A DNA stretch of 64,000 bases from the NCBI RefSeq assembly GCF_026183695.1, contig NZ_JAPFRD010000005.1:484688-548687 (forward strand). Direction: 5' to 3'. The translations under genes were made by a program, and so were the position numbers. Shown piece after piece: positions 19,001 through 27,631 of this stretch (position 1 is its first letter; each line of letters opens with the position of its first letter). The notes beneath the pieces were generated by a model, which did not search any database, was not told the origin of the DNA, and saw nothing but the letters and a program-made list of their open reading frames with translations. The DNA comes from Alteromonas aquimaris (GTDB taxonomy: Bacteria > Pseudomonadota > Gammaproteobacteria > Enterobacterales > Alteromonadaceae).

Positions 19001-20557
19001 CATCGTAAAGGAATGGAGCAACAACTTAAGAGTAACGAAAATCGTTTAAGAATTGCCAAAGACTCCAGCCACATGGGGGCGTTTGAATGGGATATTGATT
19101 CCGGCAAAACCTATTGGGATAAGTTGTTATATGAAATCTGGGGGATCCGCGGAAGCTCTGTGTCTCAGGATGATTTTATAAAAGGAGTTCATGAAGAAGA
19201 TCGCGATTCGGTAACGATAGAAATCCAGGCCGCTATGGATCCAAAACGAGACGGTCACTACCATGCCGTCTACAGAGTGGTTAATTCGATTACCCAAAAA
19301 GTGACCTGGGTTGAAGCAAACGGTCAGGTGTTATTTAGTAACGGACAGCCACATAAAATGATTGGTATGGTGGTGGATATTACCCGACAGAGAAAATTAG
19401 AAGCCTCTCTAAAAAATGCGATCAAAGAACTTCAAGAGGCAGATGAAAAGAAAAATGATTTTCTGGCTACGCTGGGACATGAAATCCGTAATCCGTTAGC
19501 GTCGATTAGTGGTGCCGTGCAAATTATTGAGCACGATAAAACCAAACTGGATTGGGCCCTAAATTCGATGCGAAGTAATGTGAACCTGGTCTCTTCTTTA
19601 CTGGATGAACTGTTGGATCTAACTCGAATATCAAGAGGTGAAGTGAGACTGGACAGGGCACTGGTTAATGTTAATCAATTGCTCAAAGAAGTCGTGGAAA
19701 ATTTCTCTACGTCAATTCATCAGAATAAGCAATCCATCCACTTATCGTTGCCACCAGAAGAAATCAGGACAACATTAGATCGCACACGTATCCAACAGGT
19801 TATCAATAACATTATTAATAACGCCTCCAAGTTTACCCCAGATAACGGCTCCATCGAGATAGAGTTGGCTAGAGCGCATAATCAGGTGATAATCAATGTG
19901 AAAGATTCAGGTATCGGCCTGGATATGCAATATAAAGATAAGGTCTTTGAACCTTTTCAACAAATCAAAGCTGACGGGGAAAGAAAAAATACCGGTTTAG
20001 GAATTGGTTTGTCATTGGTTAAGCAAATAGCTGATTTACACGGTGGCTCCGTGTCGATACACAGTGAAGGCCGTCATAAAGGTACGTTAGTTTCACTGAC
20101 CTTACCTTTATTAACTGAAGATTTAGATAACAAAACGGTCTCATTTCCGCAGGGGGGAAATAACAAAAATTCCTCCTTAAGAAATATGCAAAAGCTACGT
20201 GTCATGTTAGTCGATGATAACGAAACGGTGGCCGATGGGCTTGGAATGATTTTGGATCTCAAAGGGTGCGATGTAAGAGTTTATAACACCGCCAGTGAGG
20301 CTATCCAAAATTATTTGACCTTCAAACCCAATGTGGCATTGCTGGATATCGGTTTACCCGATATGAGCGGCATTGAGCTGATTGAAATTCTCAAACCCAA
20401 TCTACCTGAACAAACGCTCTTTCTGGCCGTCACTGGTTATGGTCACCTCGAAGCAAAAAGAAGTACGCAAGCCGCTGGTTTCGATGGACACTTTAATAAA
20501 CCGGTGAGTGTGGAAACGATTTTAAATGAATTGGAAAAATTTGCCGAGGCACTCTGA
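16004..20557 (+). CDS. CheB-CheR-PAS-GAF-PAS-histidine kinase-receiver hybrid
   Basis: A 1517-residue multidomain signalling protein. Order: CheB-type methylesterase domain (about 10-190; GASAGG with Ser near 16, QHLAPDH and SGAGSDGTAG supplying Ser-His-Asp) without its usual receiver; CheR methyltransferase domain (about 215-475; SAM motif WVAGCASGEEAY); a Glu-rich coiled coil of EEL repeats (about 640-715); PAS; GAF (about 860-1000); PAS; HisKA with His near 1158 (GHEIRNPLAS); HATPase_c (GIGLGLSLVKQ); C-terminal receiver with Asp near 1447 (LLDIGLPDMSG). It has no transmembrane helix. The ATG at 16004 follows an AAGAGAG site; TTG one codon earlier is possible. No chemotaxis genes lie nearby, so its partners are encoded elsewhere. 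Confidence 0.95.
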   Translation: MSEIKEETQLIVGVGASAGGLDVLKHFFNHVPTHANIAFIVVQHLAPDHDSMLASILARETSYQFCQAEDGQKIESGHAYIIPPGRFIEVCDHTIRLVEQTEHRGARMAIDHLFRSMAEMYKSKAVGLLFSGAGSDGTAGLRALKAAGGLAVVQCPETAEYPSMPKSAINAGVVDEILPVEKIPDLLIKFGTHPYHAINSEDDSSSTDLNKIRALLKAQENFDLAQYKDSTVKRRIFRRMSLTGKKTAKDYIALLRESQSERGALLRDLLINVTDFFRDREAFKILDSKVLANIVDEIDEGEDVRVWVAGCASGEEAYTLAILLTEQIEKSGKDVGLRIFATDIDMDAIQTARKGSYPSSIIAELPKPFIDKYFEVASDGYATIRNSIRDTISFAQQNVYTDPPFSNLHLVSCRNLLIYLQKSAQQKVLKSFFYSLIPEGYLFLGSSESVGEKKELFTTLSSKWRIYCRKERNEVKNYPSILPTFFNDKNDKSRLRSKEPHKQNADEERALRTLLLAVKPSIIVDEENRVSYFHGNVNKFLALPDGHAGLDLYSMIDPGLRTRMRSGIYKARKTGERVSIGLPRPATESESSFNYRCIITPTSSDRRGEGNVIVTFEEIPLSNAEHDLLSQQIDHHDHDSMIEAMEKELRETKEELQNTVEELETSTEELKAAHEEALSTNEELQSSNEELEASTEELRSLNEELTTVNAQLKDKIDELSTTHDDIKNFFASTNLATIFLSSDMRIKRFTPAAERLLRIGSQDIDQPINELCRDLIDEDTLEEAKRVLDSLESSEKQIHTDSRWYVRKILPYQTESRKVDGVVITFIDVTKLKVTANRLKSSSEQHAVIAKLGMKALSNEDTANLMDQLVREVTHTLKADFCKVLEYQPEQEQLLVKAGIGWNSGIVGHATVPSDNGSQAGFTLHTPEPVVVTDLATEQRFNGPDLLIDHKVVSGISCIIENGDKPYGVLGVHTKDKRVFNQEDVHFLVSAANILSVALHRKGMEQQLKSNENRLRIAKDSSHMGAFEWDIDSGKTYWDKLLYEIWGIRGSSVSQDDFIKGVHEEDRDSVTIEIQAAMDPKRDGHYHAVYRVVNSITQKVTWVEANGQVLFSNGQPHKMIGMVVDITRQRKLEASLKNAIKELQEADEKKNDFLATLGHEIRNPLASISGAVQIIEHDKTKLDWALNSMRSNVNLVSSLLDELLDLTRISRGEVRLDRALVNVNQLLKEVVENFSTSIHQNKQSIHLSLPPEEIRTTLDRTRIQQVINNIINNASKFTPDNGSIEIELARAHNQVIINVKDSGIGLDMQYKDKVFEPFQQIKADGERKNTGLGIGLSLVKQIADLHGGSVSIHSEGRHKGTLVSLTLPLLTEDLDNKTVSFPQGGNNKNSSLRNMQKLRVMLVDDNETVADGLGMILDLKGCDVRVYNTASEAIQNYLTFKPNVALLDIGLPDMSGIELIEILKPNLPEQTLFLAVTGYGHLEAKRSTQAAGFDGHFNKPVSVETILNELEKFAEAL

Positions 20558-20863
20558 TGATGGCTGATACTACCTGTAGACAATCATTTTATGGATAGAT
20601 TAACGCATCATTAACACGCTCACCAACTCGGGTTTGTTTTTGGTGGGTAATATCAGCCCTGCAGCCCCATTAATCATGGAAGACGTTAACTCAAGCTGCT
20701 GCTTGAAATTAATCAGACAGCTTGGAGCATTTGTGCTCACTCCTACGATTTATAATTTGCGCGGGTTTTGGGTATGCCCATACGGGGTGAACCAACGGTT
20801 CTGCAACCAAGTTAAGTGGTGGGCGAAATGTTAATGATGACAATGTGTAAAGCAATAAAATAA
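20558..20863. other. intergenic region between converging genes, nothing seen
   Basis: Separates the converging hybrid-kinase and PhoQ-like genes. No hairpin with a T run was found. A 66-codon frame at 20634-20834 has no ribosome site and no recognisable motif. Confidence 0.4.
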
Positions 20864-22198
20864 TTAGAAATTTGGCACGGTAGGAAATTGCATTGTGATC
20901 TTGGCTCCTGCGAATCGTGACTTATCTATCAGCAGTCTGCCCTGGTAAATAGTAACCAGATCCGCCACCACGGCCATCCCTATCCCTTGACCCTCGGCAT
21001 AGGTGTCTAGTCGTTTTCCCCGTTGTAACAATTTCTCACGTAAATGCTCTGGGATTCCCGGTCCATCATCTTCCACACAAATATCGATCCAGTTTTCACT
21101 CTGTTGCAAGGATACAAGGATATTTTTCGTTGCTGCTTTGGCTGCGTTGTCTAACACATTACCCACCATTTCCATCAGATCCGTTTTATCACCGTGAAAC
21201 TGAATGTCCTCTCCAGAAATAGATACAGAGAGCGACTTTTCGCTATGGATTTTTTTAATTGCTTGGGTGACTTTTTCTACAATAGGATAAATATCGACGC
21301 CTGCCTGCCAGCCTGATTTAGCAATCGTCGCGCGTTTTAACTGGCGTCGAATCAAATGGTCAATTTGCTTTAAAGACTCCCTAGCTTCATCGGGTAGATC
21401 GGCTGTACCTAATGCAACCGCCAGCGGCGTTTTGAGACTGTGGGCCAAATCGTCAAGACTGTTTTTATAACGCTTGCGCTGATCTTCTTCAATTTGCATA
21501 AGTTGGTTGATACTGGATTGTAGGCCAGAAAATTCAACTGGATAGTGGTGAGTAAGTCGGGCTTGCTTTCCTCTCGCCATCATACTGATCTCGTGAATTA
21601 ACTCTCTCACCGGAGAGAGCAATAACGCCATACCAATTAACATTAACACCAATAAAGCAAAAGCAAGCAATGATAACCATTGCCATACCGTTTTTAAAAA
21701 TGCATCACGTTCCAGATTGAAGTCGGTTTTATCATTAAATATATAAAAATGTACCGGCTCAAAATCGTTTTCACCCGCAAACTCAGCAGTGAATGCATAG
21801 GCAAAGTGACTACGTTTTTTATCAAAACGAGCCGTATAATCTTCTAAGAAAAGTTCCTCCCCAACATTAGGTGAGGGGGGCGGGTGAGTAATATCATAAT
21901 GCAATGCTGAAGCCGATTGCCAGACGGTCTTATTGCGAAATTGGATTAGCCCCACATACCCCGAATCAGGCAGGTTTAATTGCTCTTCATATAAAAGCTC
22001 TGGCATATAGGGAATATTGCCATCGAGCTCGAAAGCGGAAATTAACGCCAGGCTCATCAATTTAAGCTCATTTTGTTTAGCCTGGGTTAAGCTTGCCGTA
22101 TACGCTCTCTCAAGTGTTAAGACGGTAAGCGGAATAAACAGCGTTAACGCAATTACAGCAAGAATAATTGCACGAAGCTGAAGGGATAAACCCTTCAT
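20864..22198 (-). CDS. PhoQ-like sensor histidine kinase
   Basis: Inner-membrane kinase of 444 residues. A transmembrane helix (about 10-30) and a second (about 170-196) frame a periplasmic sensor domain of about 140 residues, followed by HAMP, a HisKA-like dimerisation region with His253 in LAHSLKTPLA, and HATPase_c with NVLDNAAKA and DDGPGIP and GQGIGMAVV boxes. The SLKTPLA phosphoacceptor context is like PhoQ. It overlaps the response regulator gene by 4 bp. The ligand is unknown; by family a divalent cation or envelope stress cue is plausible. Confidence 0.93.
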   Translation of the reverse strand: MKGLSLQLRAIILAVIALTLFIPLTVLTLERAYTASLTQAKQNELKLMSLALISAFELDGNIPYMPELLYEEQLNLPDSGYVGLIQFRNKTVWQSASALHYDITHPPPSPNVGEELFLEDYTARFDKKRSHFAYAFTAEFAGENDFEPVHFYIFNDKTDFNLERDAFLKTVWQWLSLLAFALLVLMLIGMALLLSPVRELIHEISMMARGKQARLTHHYPVEFSGLQSSINQLMQIEEDQRKRYKNSLDDLAHSLKTPLAVALGTADLPDEARESLKQIDHLIRRQLKRATIAKSGWQAGVDIYPIVEKVTQAIKKIHSEKSLSVSISGEDIQFHGDKTDLMEMVGNVLDNAAKAATKNILVSLQQSENWIDICVEDDGPGIPEHLREKLLQRGKRLDTYAEGQGIGMAVVADLVTIYQGRLLIDKSRFAGAKITMQFPTVPNF

Positions 22199-22869
22199 AG
22201 ATTACGATTAATCCTGTAACCCCGTCCTCGCAATGTTTCGATGGGCTTAATGGTATTTTCAGGATCGAGCTTTTTTCTAAGTCGCCCAACGAACACCTCT
22301 ATCACGTTGCTGTCTAAATCGAAATCTTGATCATAAATATGTTCGGTCAATTCAGTTTTAGAAATGACTTTTTGCGGGTTCATCATTAAGTACTGCATTA
22401 CTTTATATTCATAGGCAGTTAACTCCAACGAAATACCATTAACCCGAATTTCTTCGCTTACTGTATCCAGTTCGATTGGCCCTGCCTGTATCACCGGGTT
22501 AGCCTGTCCTGACGCTCGGCGAATCAGGGCTTTAACACGAGCGAGCAACTCTTCGTCGTGAAAGGGTTTGGTTAAATAGTCATCTGCGCCTGAGTCCAAA
22601 CCTTCTACTTTTTCCTGCCATCTGTCGCGGGCGGTCAGAATGAGGATAGGACAGCGCACATTGTTTTGTCTGGCGCGTTGAATAACTTCAAGCCCGTCCA
22701 TTTTGGGCAGACCAATATCGACGACAGCCAAATCATAAGGATATTCGTTTAAATGAAAAAGTGCACGTTCGCCATCATCGGCTAAATCAACGCTATAGCC
22801 GTTGGTTTGCATGAGTCGATCAAGTTGCGTAAGTAATCTGCTATCGTCTTCCGCTATCAAAATACGCAT
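22195..22869 (-). CDS. PhoP-like OmpR-family response regulator
   Basis: A 224-residue transcription regulator: receiver domain (1-120) with acidic pocket EDD at residues 7-9, phosphoacceptor Asp51 in VVDIGLPKMDG and Lys in LTKPF; C-terminal winged helix (about 128-222) with the family EVFVGRLRKKL recognition region and RGRGYRI wing. Its closest E. coli relative by eye is PhoP. Its ATG overlaps the stop of the PepSY gene by one base and its end overlaps the kinase gene, so the three are one operon. Confidence 0.95.
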   Translation of the reverse strand: MRILIAEDDSRLLTQLDRLMQTNGYSVDLADDGERALFHLNEYPYDLAVVDIGLPKMDGLEVIQRARQNNVRCPILILTARDRWQEKVEGLDSGADDYLTKPFHDEELLARVKALIRRASGQANPVIQAGPIELDTVSEEIRVNGISLELTAYEYKVMQYLMMNPQKVISKTELTEHIYDQDFDLDSNVIEVFVGRLRKKLDPENTIKPIETLRGRGYRINRNL

Positions 22870-23156
22870 TAACGTTTTCTATCCTTTTCCTGTGGAGGGC
22901 TGACTTCACCAGAGCGCTTGTCAACGTCAACCGATACCACACGGCCAGACCTCTTCAATACTTTAACGCGGTAATTATCTTTATTTTTATCTACGCGTAA
23001 CACCCTGCCATTAACCTGTTGTGTAGCGCGCTCGGCAGCCTGGGCTTTATCTAACTGGCGTTCGTTGTAATTGTCTTGTTGCAGCGCATAGCTGGAAATA
23101 CTCGTCAAGCACGTCACGATTGTGATTACCATTGTACGCCGAATGAACGCTTTCAT
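22869..23156 (-). CDS. small exported PepSY-domain protein
   Basis: A 95-residue protein with a signal peptide (cleavage probably near Ala24) and a single PepSY-like repeat: AAERATQQVNGRVLRVDKNK followed by a VKVLKRSGRVVSVDVD hairpin. It ends in a highly charged tail. PepSY proteins are periplasmic, and are often encoded next to two-component systems, where they may modulate the sensor. It is the first gene of the operon with the PhoP/PhoQ-like pair. Confidence 0.85.
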   Translation of the reverse strand: MKAFIRRTMVITIVTCLTSISSYALQQDNYNERQLDKAQAAERATQQVNGRVLRVDKNKDNYRVKVLKRSGRVVSVDVDKRSGEVSPPQEKDRKR

Positions 23157-23408
23157 AACCCCTCTTAATGGAACCTGACATCGTTCTTCCTGACGACCGA
23201 ATTCCAGTTTGTTTGCAAACGAGCCTCATTTGCTAATCCTAGCATAGAAAATTTTGATGAACATATGCTGAATTTACCGAAACCGCGAAGGGTTTAATTC
23301 TGAGTTTGATTAAAAGCCACAACTGAGCAATCTGTTATGTCGGTTTTCTCGTTTACATTGCTGTAGGTAATATTATTAACACGCTTTTTTCAACAAGGAG
23401 TGCAAGTT

Positions 23409-23873
23409 ATGTCTACTGATATTCGAACGAAAATGTGGAAAGCAATGGCTGAAAGCCCGAATGTAATGGTTAGTCTGATGAATTCAAAAGACCACGCCGA
23501 ACCCATGCATGCCCAACTTGATAAAGATGCAGATCATGAGTTTTGGTTTTATACCAAAAAAGATAACCGTATTGCGCCCGGGGGACCGGCGATGGTCTGT
23601 TTTAGCGGACAAAGTCACGATGTGTTTGCCTGTATTAAGGGCCGTTTAGTAGAGGAAACCCGTCAGGAAATCATCGATAAATACTGGTCAAACCATGTGG
23701 AAGCCTGGTATGACGAAGGAAAGAATGATCCCGCCCTTAAGATGATGCGCTTTGAACTGGATAACGCTGAAATCTGGAATGCTGATCCCGGTATCAAAGG
23801 GGTGTTTAAATTAATGACGGGTAAGCGGATGAAAGAAGACGAGATGGGTGAACATAAGAAAGTGAACCTTTAA
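23409..23873 (+). CDS. pyridoxamine 5'-phosphate oxidase-fold stress protein
   Basis: A 154-residue split-barrel flavin-binding protein of the general stress protein 26 type: MWKAMAESPNVMVSL opening, FWFYTKKD strand, FACIKGRLVEE core, and terminal DNAEIWNAD. FMN or similar cofactor binding is expected from the family; the reaction is unknown. The ATG at 23409 is chosen because AAGGAG ends 8 nt upstream. An in-frame GTG at 23400 lies inside that site. It is monocistronic. Confidence 0.92.
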   Translation: MSTDIRTKMWKAMAESPNVMVSLMNSKDHAEPMHAQLDKDADHEFWFYTKKDNRIAPGGPAMVCFSGQSHDVFACIKGRLVEETRQEIIDKYWSNHVEAWYDEGKNDPALKMMRFELDNAEIWNADPGIKGVFKLMTGKRMKEDEMGEHKKVNL

Positions 23874-23886
23874 CCAGCCAGCAAGG

Positions 23887-23907
23887 GACGCCCCGGTTTG
23901 GGGCGTC
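23887..23907. terminator. GC-rich hairpin between converging genes
   Basis: GACGCCCC (23887-23894) pairs perfectly with GGGGCGTC (23900-23907) around loop GGTTT. It lies between the converging stress-protein gene and the end of the trp operon. There is no T run on either side, so it is at best a weak intrinsic terminator. Confidence 0.5.
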
Positions 23908-23925
23908 GATAAGCTGGAAAGTCTA

Positions 23926-24225
23926 CTAAGGTAATACCATTTTAAACGGCTTCACCTCTACTGACTGGTATACCTTCGATTTGAGGTAAGGATCGTCATC
24001 TGCCCACGCTTTAGCTTCTTCCAGTGATTCAAATTCTGCCACAATCAGTGAGCCGCTAAAACCATTTGGCCCAGGATCGTTGCTATCAACAGCGGGAAAC
24101 GGGCCGGCTAATACAAGTCTGCCCTCATCTTTTAACGCTTGCAAACGGGCAAGATGTGCTGGGCGGGATGCCAGTCTTTGTTCAAGACTATCCGCAACAT
24201 CCGTTGCATTGATCATATAAAGCAT
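23926..24225 (-). CDS. yciI: YciI family protein
   Basis: A 99-residue alpha/beta dimeric-barrel protein close to E. coli YciI (98). Shared blocks include [38 protein letters not shown] and KPFK. E. coli YciI has no settled role; relatives are dehalogenase-like or muconolactone-isomerase-like. An AAGGGA site stands about 6 nt before the ATG, and only one base separates it from the trpA stop, so it is the last gene of the trp operon here. Confidence 0.95.
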   Translation of the reverse strand: MLYMINATDVADSLEQRLASRPAHLARLQALKDEGRLVLAGPFPAVDSNDPGPNGFSGSLIVAEFESLEEAKAWADDDPYLKSKVYQSVEVKPFKMVLP

Positions 24226-24226
24226 A

Positions 24227-25036
24227 TTAGTCCCTTATTGTAGCGGCTTTCATTGACTGGACGAATTCGTCAAGTTCAGCCAGCGTTTGCTGCTTATCGT
24301 TTAAGTGTTTTTCAATAATATTGACTGTCGCTGAACCGCTAATCGCACCGTCTGCGCCTGCGTTCAATGCTTGTTTAACTTGTTCAGGCCGTGAGATGCC
24401 AAACCCGAGAAGTGATGGAGCACTATGGGCTTGCTGGAGTTTGTCTAACAGTTCTTTTGCGTCAAGGTCGGCGTCAGTTTCTGCGCCGGTAACACCAGCT
24501 CGCCCGAGAACATAGGTGTAACCATACGAAGCCTTTGCTATTTTAAGTAGGGCGTCATCTGATGCATTGGGGGGGGCAATTAAAATCTGTGCGATGCCGG
24601 CATTGCTGGCAGCGTGTTTAAATGGATCGATTTCCCTAAGGGGAACATCCGCGATTAAAATTGAATCCACCCCCGCACTTTTTGCCTGTAGATAAAAACT
24701 GTCAATGCCTTTAGCTAATACCAGATTGCTATAAAGCAATAGACCCACAGGAATTTCGGGGTACCGTGCACGAATTCTTCCTAAAATCTCAAAGCACCTG
24801 GGAGGCGTCGCGCCTGCTTTAAGTGCACGAATCGCCGCCTTTTGAATGGTCGGCCCGTCTGCAATCGGGTCAGAGTAGGGAAAGCCTAATTCCAACGCAT
24901 CTGCCCCGCTGTCGATTAGCTGACAAATAATTTCAAATGAGCTTTGGGGATCAGGATCGCCTATCATAACAAAAGGGACAAATGCACCCTGGTGACGTTC
25001 CTTTAATTGATTGAAGAGTGTTTTATATCTGTCCAT
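24227..25036 (-). CDS. trpA: tryptophan synthase alpha subunit
   Basis: Cleaves indole-3-glycerol phosphate to indole and glyceraldehyde 3-phosphate. From the ATG at 25036 the protein has 269 residues and catalytic Glu49 ([10 protein letters not shown]) and Asp60 (PIADGPTIQ) fall at exactly the E. coli numbers. The upstream ATG at 25045 directly abuts the GGAG and leaves no spacing, whereas 25036 lies 9 nt after it. The loop-6 region and the [10 protein letters not shown] phosphate-binding block are intact. It overlaps trpB by 14 bp, implying coupled translation. Confidence 0.97.
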   Translation of the reverse strand: MDRYKTLFNQLKERHQGAFVPFVMIGDPDPQSSFEIICQLIDSGADALELGFPYSDPIADGPTIQKAAIRALKAGATPPRCFEILGRIRARYPEIPVGLLLYSNLVLAKGIDSFYLQAKSAGVDSILIADVPLREIDPFKHAASNAGIAQILIAPPNASDDALLKIAKASYGYTYVLGRAGVTGAETDADLDAKELLDKLQQAHSAPSLLGFGISRPEQVKQALNAGADGAISGSATVNIIEKHLNDKQQTLAELDEFVQSMKAATIRD

Positions 25037-26216
25037 TAAACTCATCTCCTAAAATACTGGTGACATGGGCCAGATCCTTATCACCCCTACCAGAAAGGTT
25101 TACTACAATAATTGTTTCCTGTTGGGCTTCGTCGGCCATATTTAAGGCATGCGCCAGTGCGTGAGAGGACTCAAGTGCAGGAATAATGCCTTCTTTTCGA
25201 GCCAGTAATTGAAACGCATGTAATGCCTCTTCGTCGGTAACGGCCACATATTCAGCACGACCAGTTTGCGCAAGATGCGCATGCTGGGGGCCCACTGCTG
25301 GATAATCTAAACCTGCAGAAACCGAATAGCTTTCTTCAATCTGACCTTCTTTATCCTGCATTATGAAGGTATGAGAACCATGTAGAATGCCTTTACTGCC
25401 TTTACAGATGGTGGCGCCATGCAAATGGGTGTGTAACCCTTTACCAGCCGGCTCAACCCCTATCAGCTTGACTTCAGGCTGGTCAATAAAATCGGCAAAC
25501 ATACCGATGGCGTTTGATCCTCCTCCCACACAAGCTACCAATGAATCCGGTAAACGTCCTTCTTTCTGCATCACTTGTTCGCGGACTTCTTCGCCTATCA
25601 TTCGATGGAATTCACGTACGATGGTGGGGAAGGGGTGGGGCCCTGCTGCTGTGCCTAGCAAGTAATGGGCTTTATCATAGTTGGCAGACCAGTCACGCAT
25701 TGCTTCGTTAACTGCATCTTTTAACGTGCCAGAGCCTGCACTTACTGGAATGACTTCTGCTCCCATTAATCGCATCCGAAATACATTTGGAGCCTGGCGT
25801 TCCACATCCTTCGCTCCCATATAAATACGGGCTTTCAAACCGAGTAACGCGCAAGCTAAAGCGGTAGCAGTGCCATGTTGACCAGCACCTGTTTCTGCGA
25901 TCACTTCGGTTTTACCCATGCGCTTAGTCAACAGGGCTTGGCCTAATACCTGGTTAGTTTTGTGGGCGCCACCGTGTAATAAGTCCTCTCGTTTCAGGTA
26001 AAGTTTCACCAGCGGATTACTCACCAGGTTTCTCGTTAACGTGAGTGGCGTGGGACGGCCAGCGTAATCGTTGAGTAAGGCAGTAAATTCTTGTTGAAAT
26101 GAGGCGTCTTCGCAAGCATCAATAAAGGCTTGCTCCAACTGGTCAAGCGCAGGAATTAATAACTCCGGTACATACATGCCACCAAATTCGCCGAATCTTG
26201 AGTTAAGTTTGTTCAT
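25023..26216 (-). CDS. trpB: tryptophan synthase beta subunit
   Basis: PLP enzyme condensing indole with serine to tryptophan, as an alpha2-beta2 complex with TrpA. Its 397 residues match E. coli. The PLP lysine is Lys86 in GGAHKTNQ, the phosphate cup GGGSNAIG is near residue 230, and the [10 protein letters not shown] and [16 protein letters not shown] blocks are intact. It follows trpCF with a 17-bp gap. Confidence 0.98.
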   Translation of the reverse strand: MNKLNSRFGEFGGMYVPELLIPALDQLEQAFIDACEDASFQQEFTALLNDYAGRPTPLTLTRNLVSNPLVKLYLKREDLLHGGAHKTNQVLGQALLTKRMGKTEVIAETGAGQHGTATALACALLGLKARIYMGAKDVERQAPNVFRMRLMGAEVIPVSAGSGTLKDAVNEAMRDWSANYDKAHYLLGTAAGPHPFPTIVREFHRMIGEEVREQVMQKEGRLPDSLVACVGGGSNAIGMFADFIDQPEVKLIGVEPAGKGLHTHLHGATICKGSKGILHGSHTFIMQDKEGQIEESYSVSAGLDYPAVGPQHAHLAQTGRAEYVAVTDEEALHAFQLLARKEGIIPALESSHALAHALNMADEAQQETIIVVNLSGRGDKDLAHVTSILGDEFNGQI

Positions 26217-26233
26217 TTTTAATCCTGTAATGG

Positions 26234-27631
26234 CTAATAATCGCGTGCGCTGGCGAACAGCGCCTTGACTTTATCGGCTGACTTTTGGCCGGGCTGGCTC
26301 TCTACTCCTGAATTCACATCCACAATTGCTACACCCGTTGCTGCCGCCGCTTTAAAATTATCGGGCGTAATCCCCCCGGCCAAAATAATCTTGTGTTTAT
26401 CTTTAATATTCTCAATAAGTTGCCAGTTGAACTGCCTGCCAGTACCGCCAAATGATTCGTTTACTTGGCAGTCGAGTAAGAGCTTATCTGCAGACTTACA
26501 TTGATTAACTGAGTCAAATTGTTCGGGCAGCGTATCGATAACCCCCATGGCTTGCCATATTTCACATCCTGCTGGTAACAAGTGCTTTAGTTTCTGTCTG
26601 AATTCGGCGGTGGTTGGAAAATGTAACTGCACAGCGTGTAAAGATATCGTGTGCGCGATATGAGCTATTTCAGCTTCAGAATGGTGTGTGAACACGCCCA
26701 CATATCGTCCCTGCACAGTAGCGGTGATTCGTTGTGCATCGTCAAACGAAATGCAACGGGGAGATTGCTGAGCAAAGATCAATCCTACATAGGCCGCCCC
26801 ATTCGAAAACGCGGTGCGGGCATCTTCCGTAGAGGTTATCCCACACACCTTTATAGCCCCTAATACCAATTGACGCACGGCTTGTAGAAGATCATGTTGT
26901 GCCATGAGAGAACTGCCAACCAGAAATCCATTGCAAAAAGGAGCCAGCGAGAGCACGTCCTGGTGGGTATAGATGCCCGATTCAGATACCACTACAAACT
27001 GATGATGTGCGCTTGTCAGCATAGGTACCAGGCGTTTAGTGGTATTCAAATCGGTAGATAAGTCCCGCAAATTACGGTTATTAATGCCAATAATTTTCGC
27101 TTTTAGATTAATGGCACGCTGCATTTCCTCTTCGTTACTTACTTCAGTCAATATATCAAGATTAAGCGAATCAGCCACAGTAGCTAAATACGAATATTCT
27201 TCGTCATTGAGAACGCTTAACATCAGTAAGATCGCATCGGCATTATGATAACGCGCCAGGTATACCTGAATTTCATCAATGAAAAAGTCTTTATTAATGA
27301 CAGGAACCGCGACTTGGCTGGTTATGTAACGCAAGTACTCGTAATTACCCTGAAAATATTGTTCATCTGTAAGCACTGAAATAGCATCAGCGTAGGGTAA
27401 ATATGCATCAATAATTTCATCAAGATCGAAGGGTTCGCGGATTAATCCTTTAGATGGAGAAGCTTTTTTGCATTCCAGAATAAAGCGGGTGGGAGGTGTG
27501 CAAAGTGCATCAAACAAACTCTTAGTTGAAGGCGAGACGCTTGCCTTCAACTGCACGACATCTAATTCAAGCTTTAAGGATGTAAGCGTCTTACGTTTAT
27601 TTGTAACAATTTCCTCTAAAATATTAGGCAT
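26234..27631 (-). CDS. trpCF: bifunctional indole-3-glycerol phosphate synthase / PRA isomerase
   Basis: Two TIM barrels in one chain of 465 residues. The N-terminal TrpC (about 1-255) shows [32 protein letters not shown]-type and [10 protein letters not shown] motifs and the VSESGI segment. The C-terminal TrpF (about 260-465) starts at IKVCGIT with its catalytic cysteine and contains LLLDCQV and [10 protein letters not shown]. The fusion is the usual form in Enterobacterales, Vibrio and Alteromonadales. It overlaps trpD by 8 bp. Confidence 0.97.
   Translation of the reverse strand: MPNILEEIVTNKRKTLTSLKLELDVVQLKASVSPSTKSLFDALCTPPTRFILECKKASPSKGLIREPFDLDEIIDAYLPYADAISVLTDEQYFQGNYEYLRYITSQVAVPVINKDFFIDEIQVYLARYHNADAILLMLSVLNDEEYSYLATVADSLNLDILTEVSNEEEMQRAINLKAKIIGINNRNLRDLSTDLNTTKRLVPMLTSAHHQFVVVSESGIYTHQDVLSLAPFCNGFLVGSSLMAQHDLLQAVRQLVLGAIKVCGITSTEDARTAFSNGAAYVGLIFAQQSPRCISFDDAQRITATVQGRYVGVFTHHSEAEIAHIAHTISLHAVQLHFPTTAEFRQKLKHLLPAGCEIWQAMGVIDTLPEQFDSVNQCKSADKLLLDCQVNESFGGTGRQFNWQLIENIKDKHKIILAGGITPDNFKAAAATGVAIVDVNSGVESQPGQKSADKVKALFASARDY

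Noticed and set aside
20634..20834. A 66-codon forward frame between converging signalling genes
   Set aside because: No ribosome site, no motif, and frequent rare-looking composition; it is probably chance.
23289..23307. PhoP-box-like GGTTTA...AGTTTG upstream of the PepSY-PhoPQ-like operon
   Set aside because: The half-sites are spaced 12 bp apart rather than the 11 bp of the E. coli box and the second half is a poor match.
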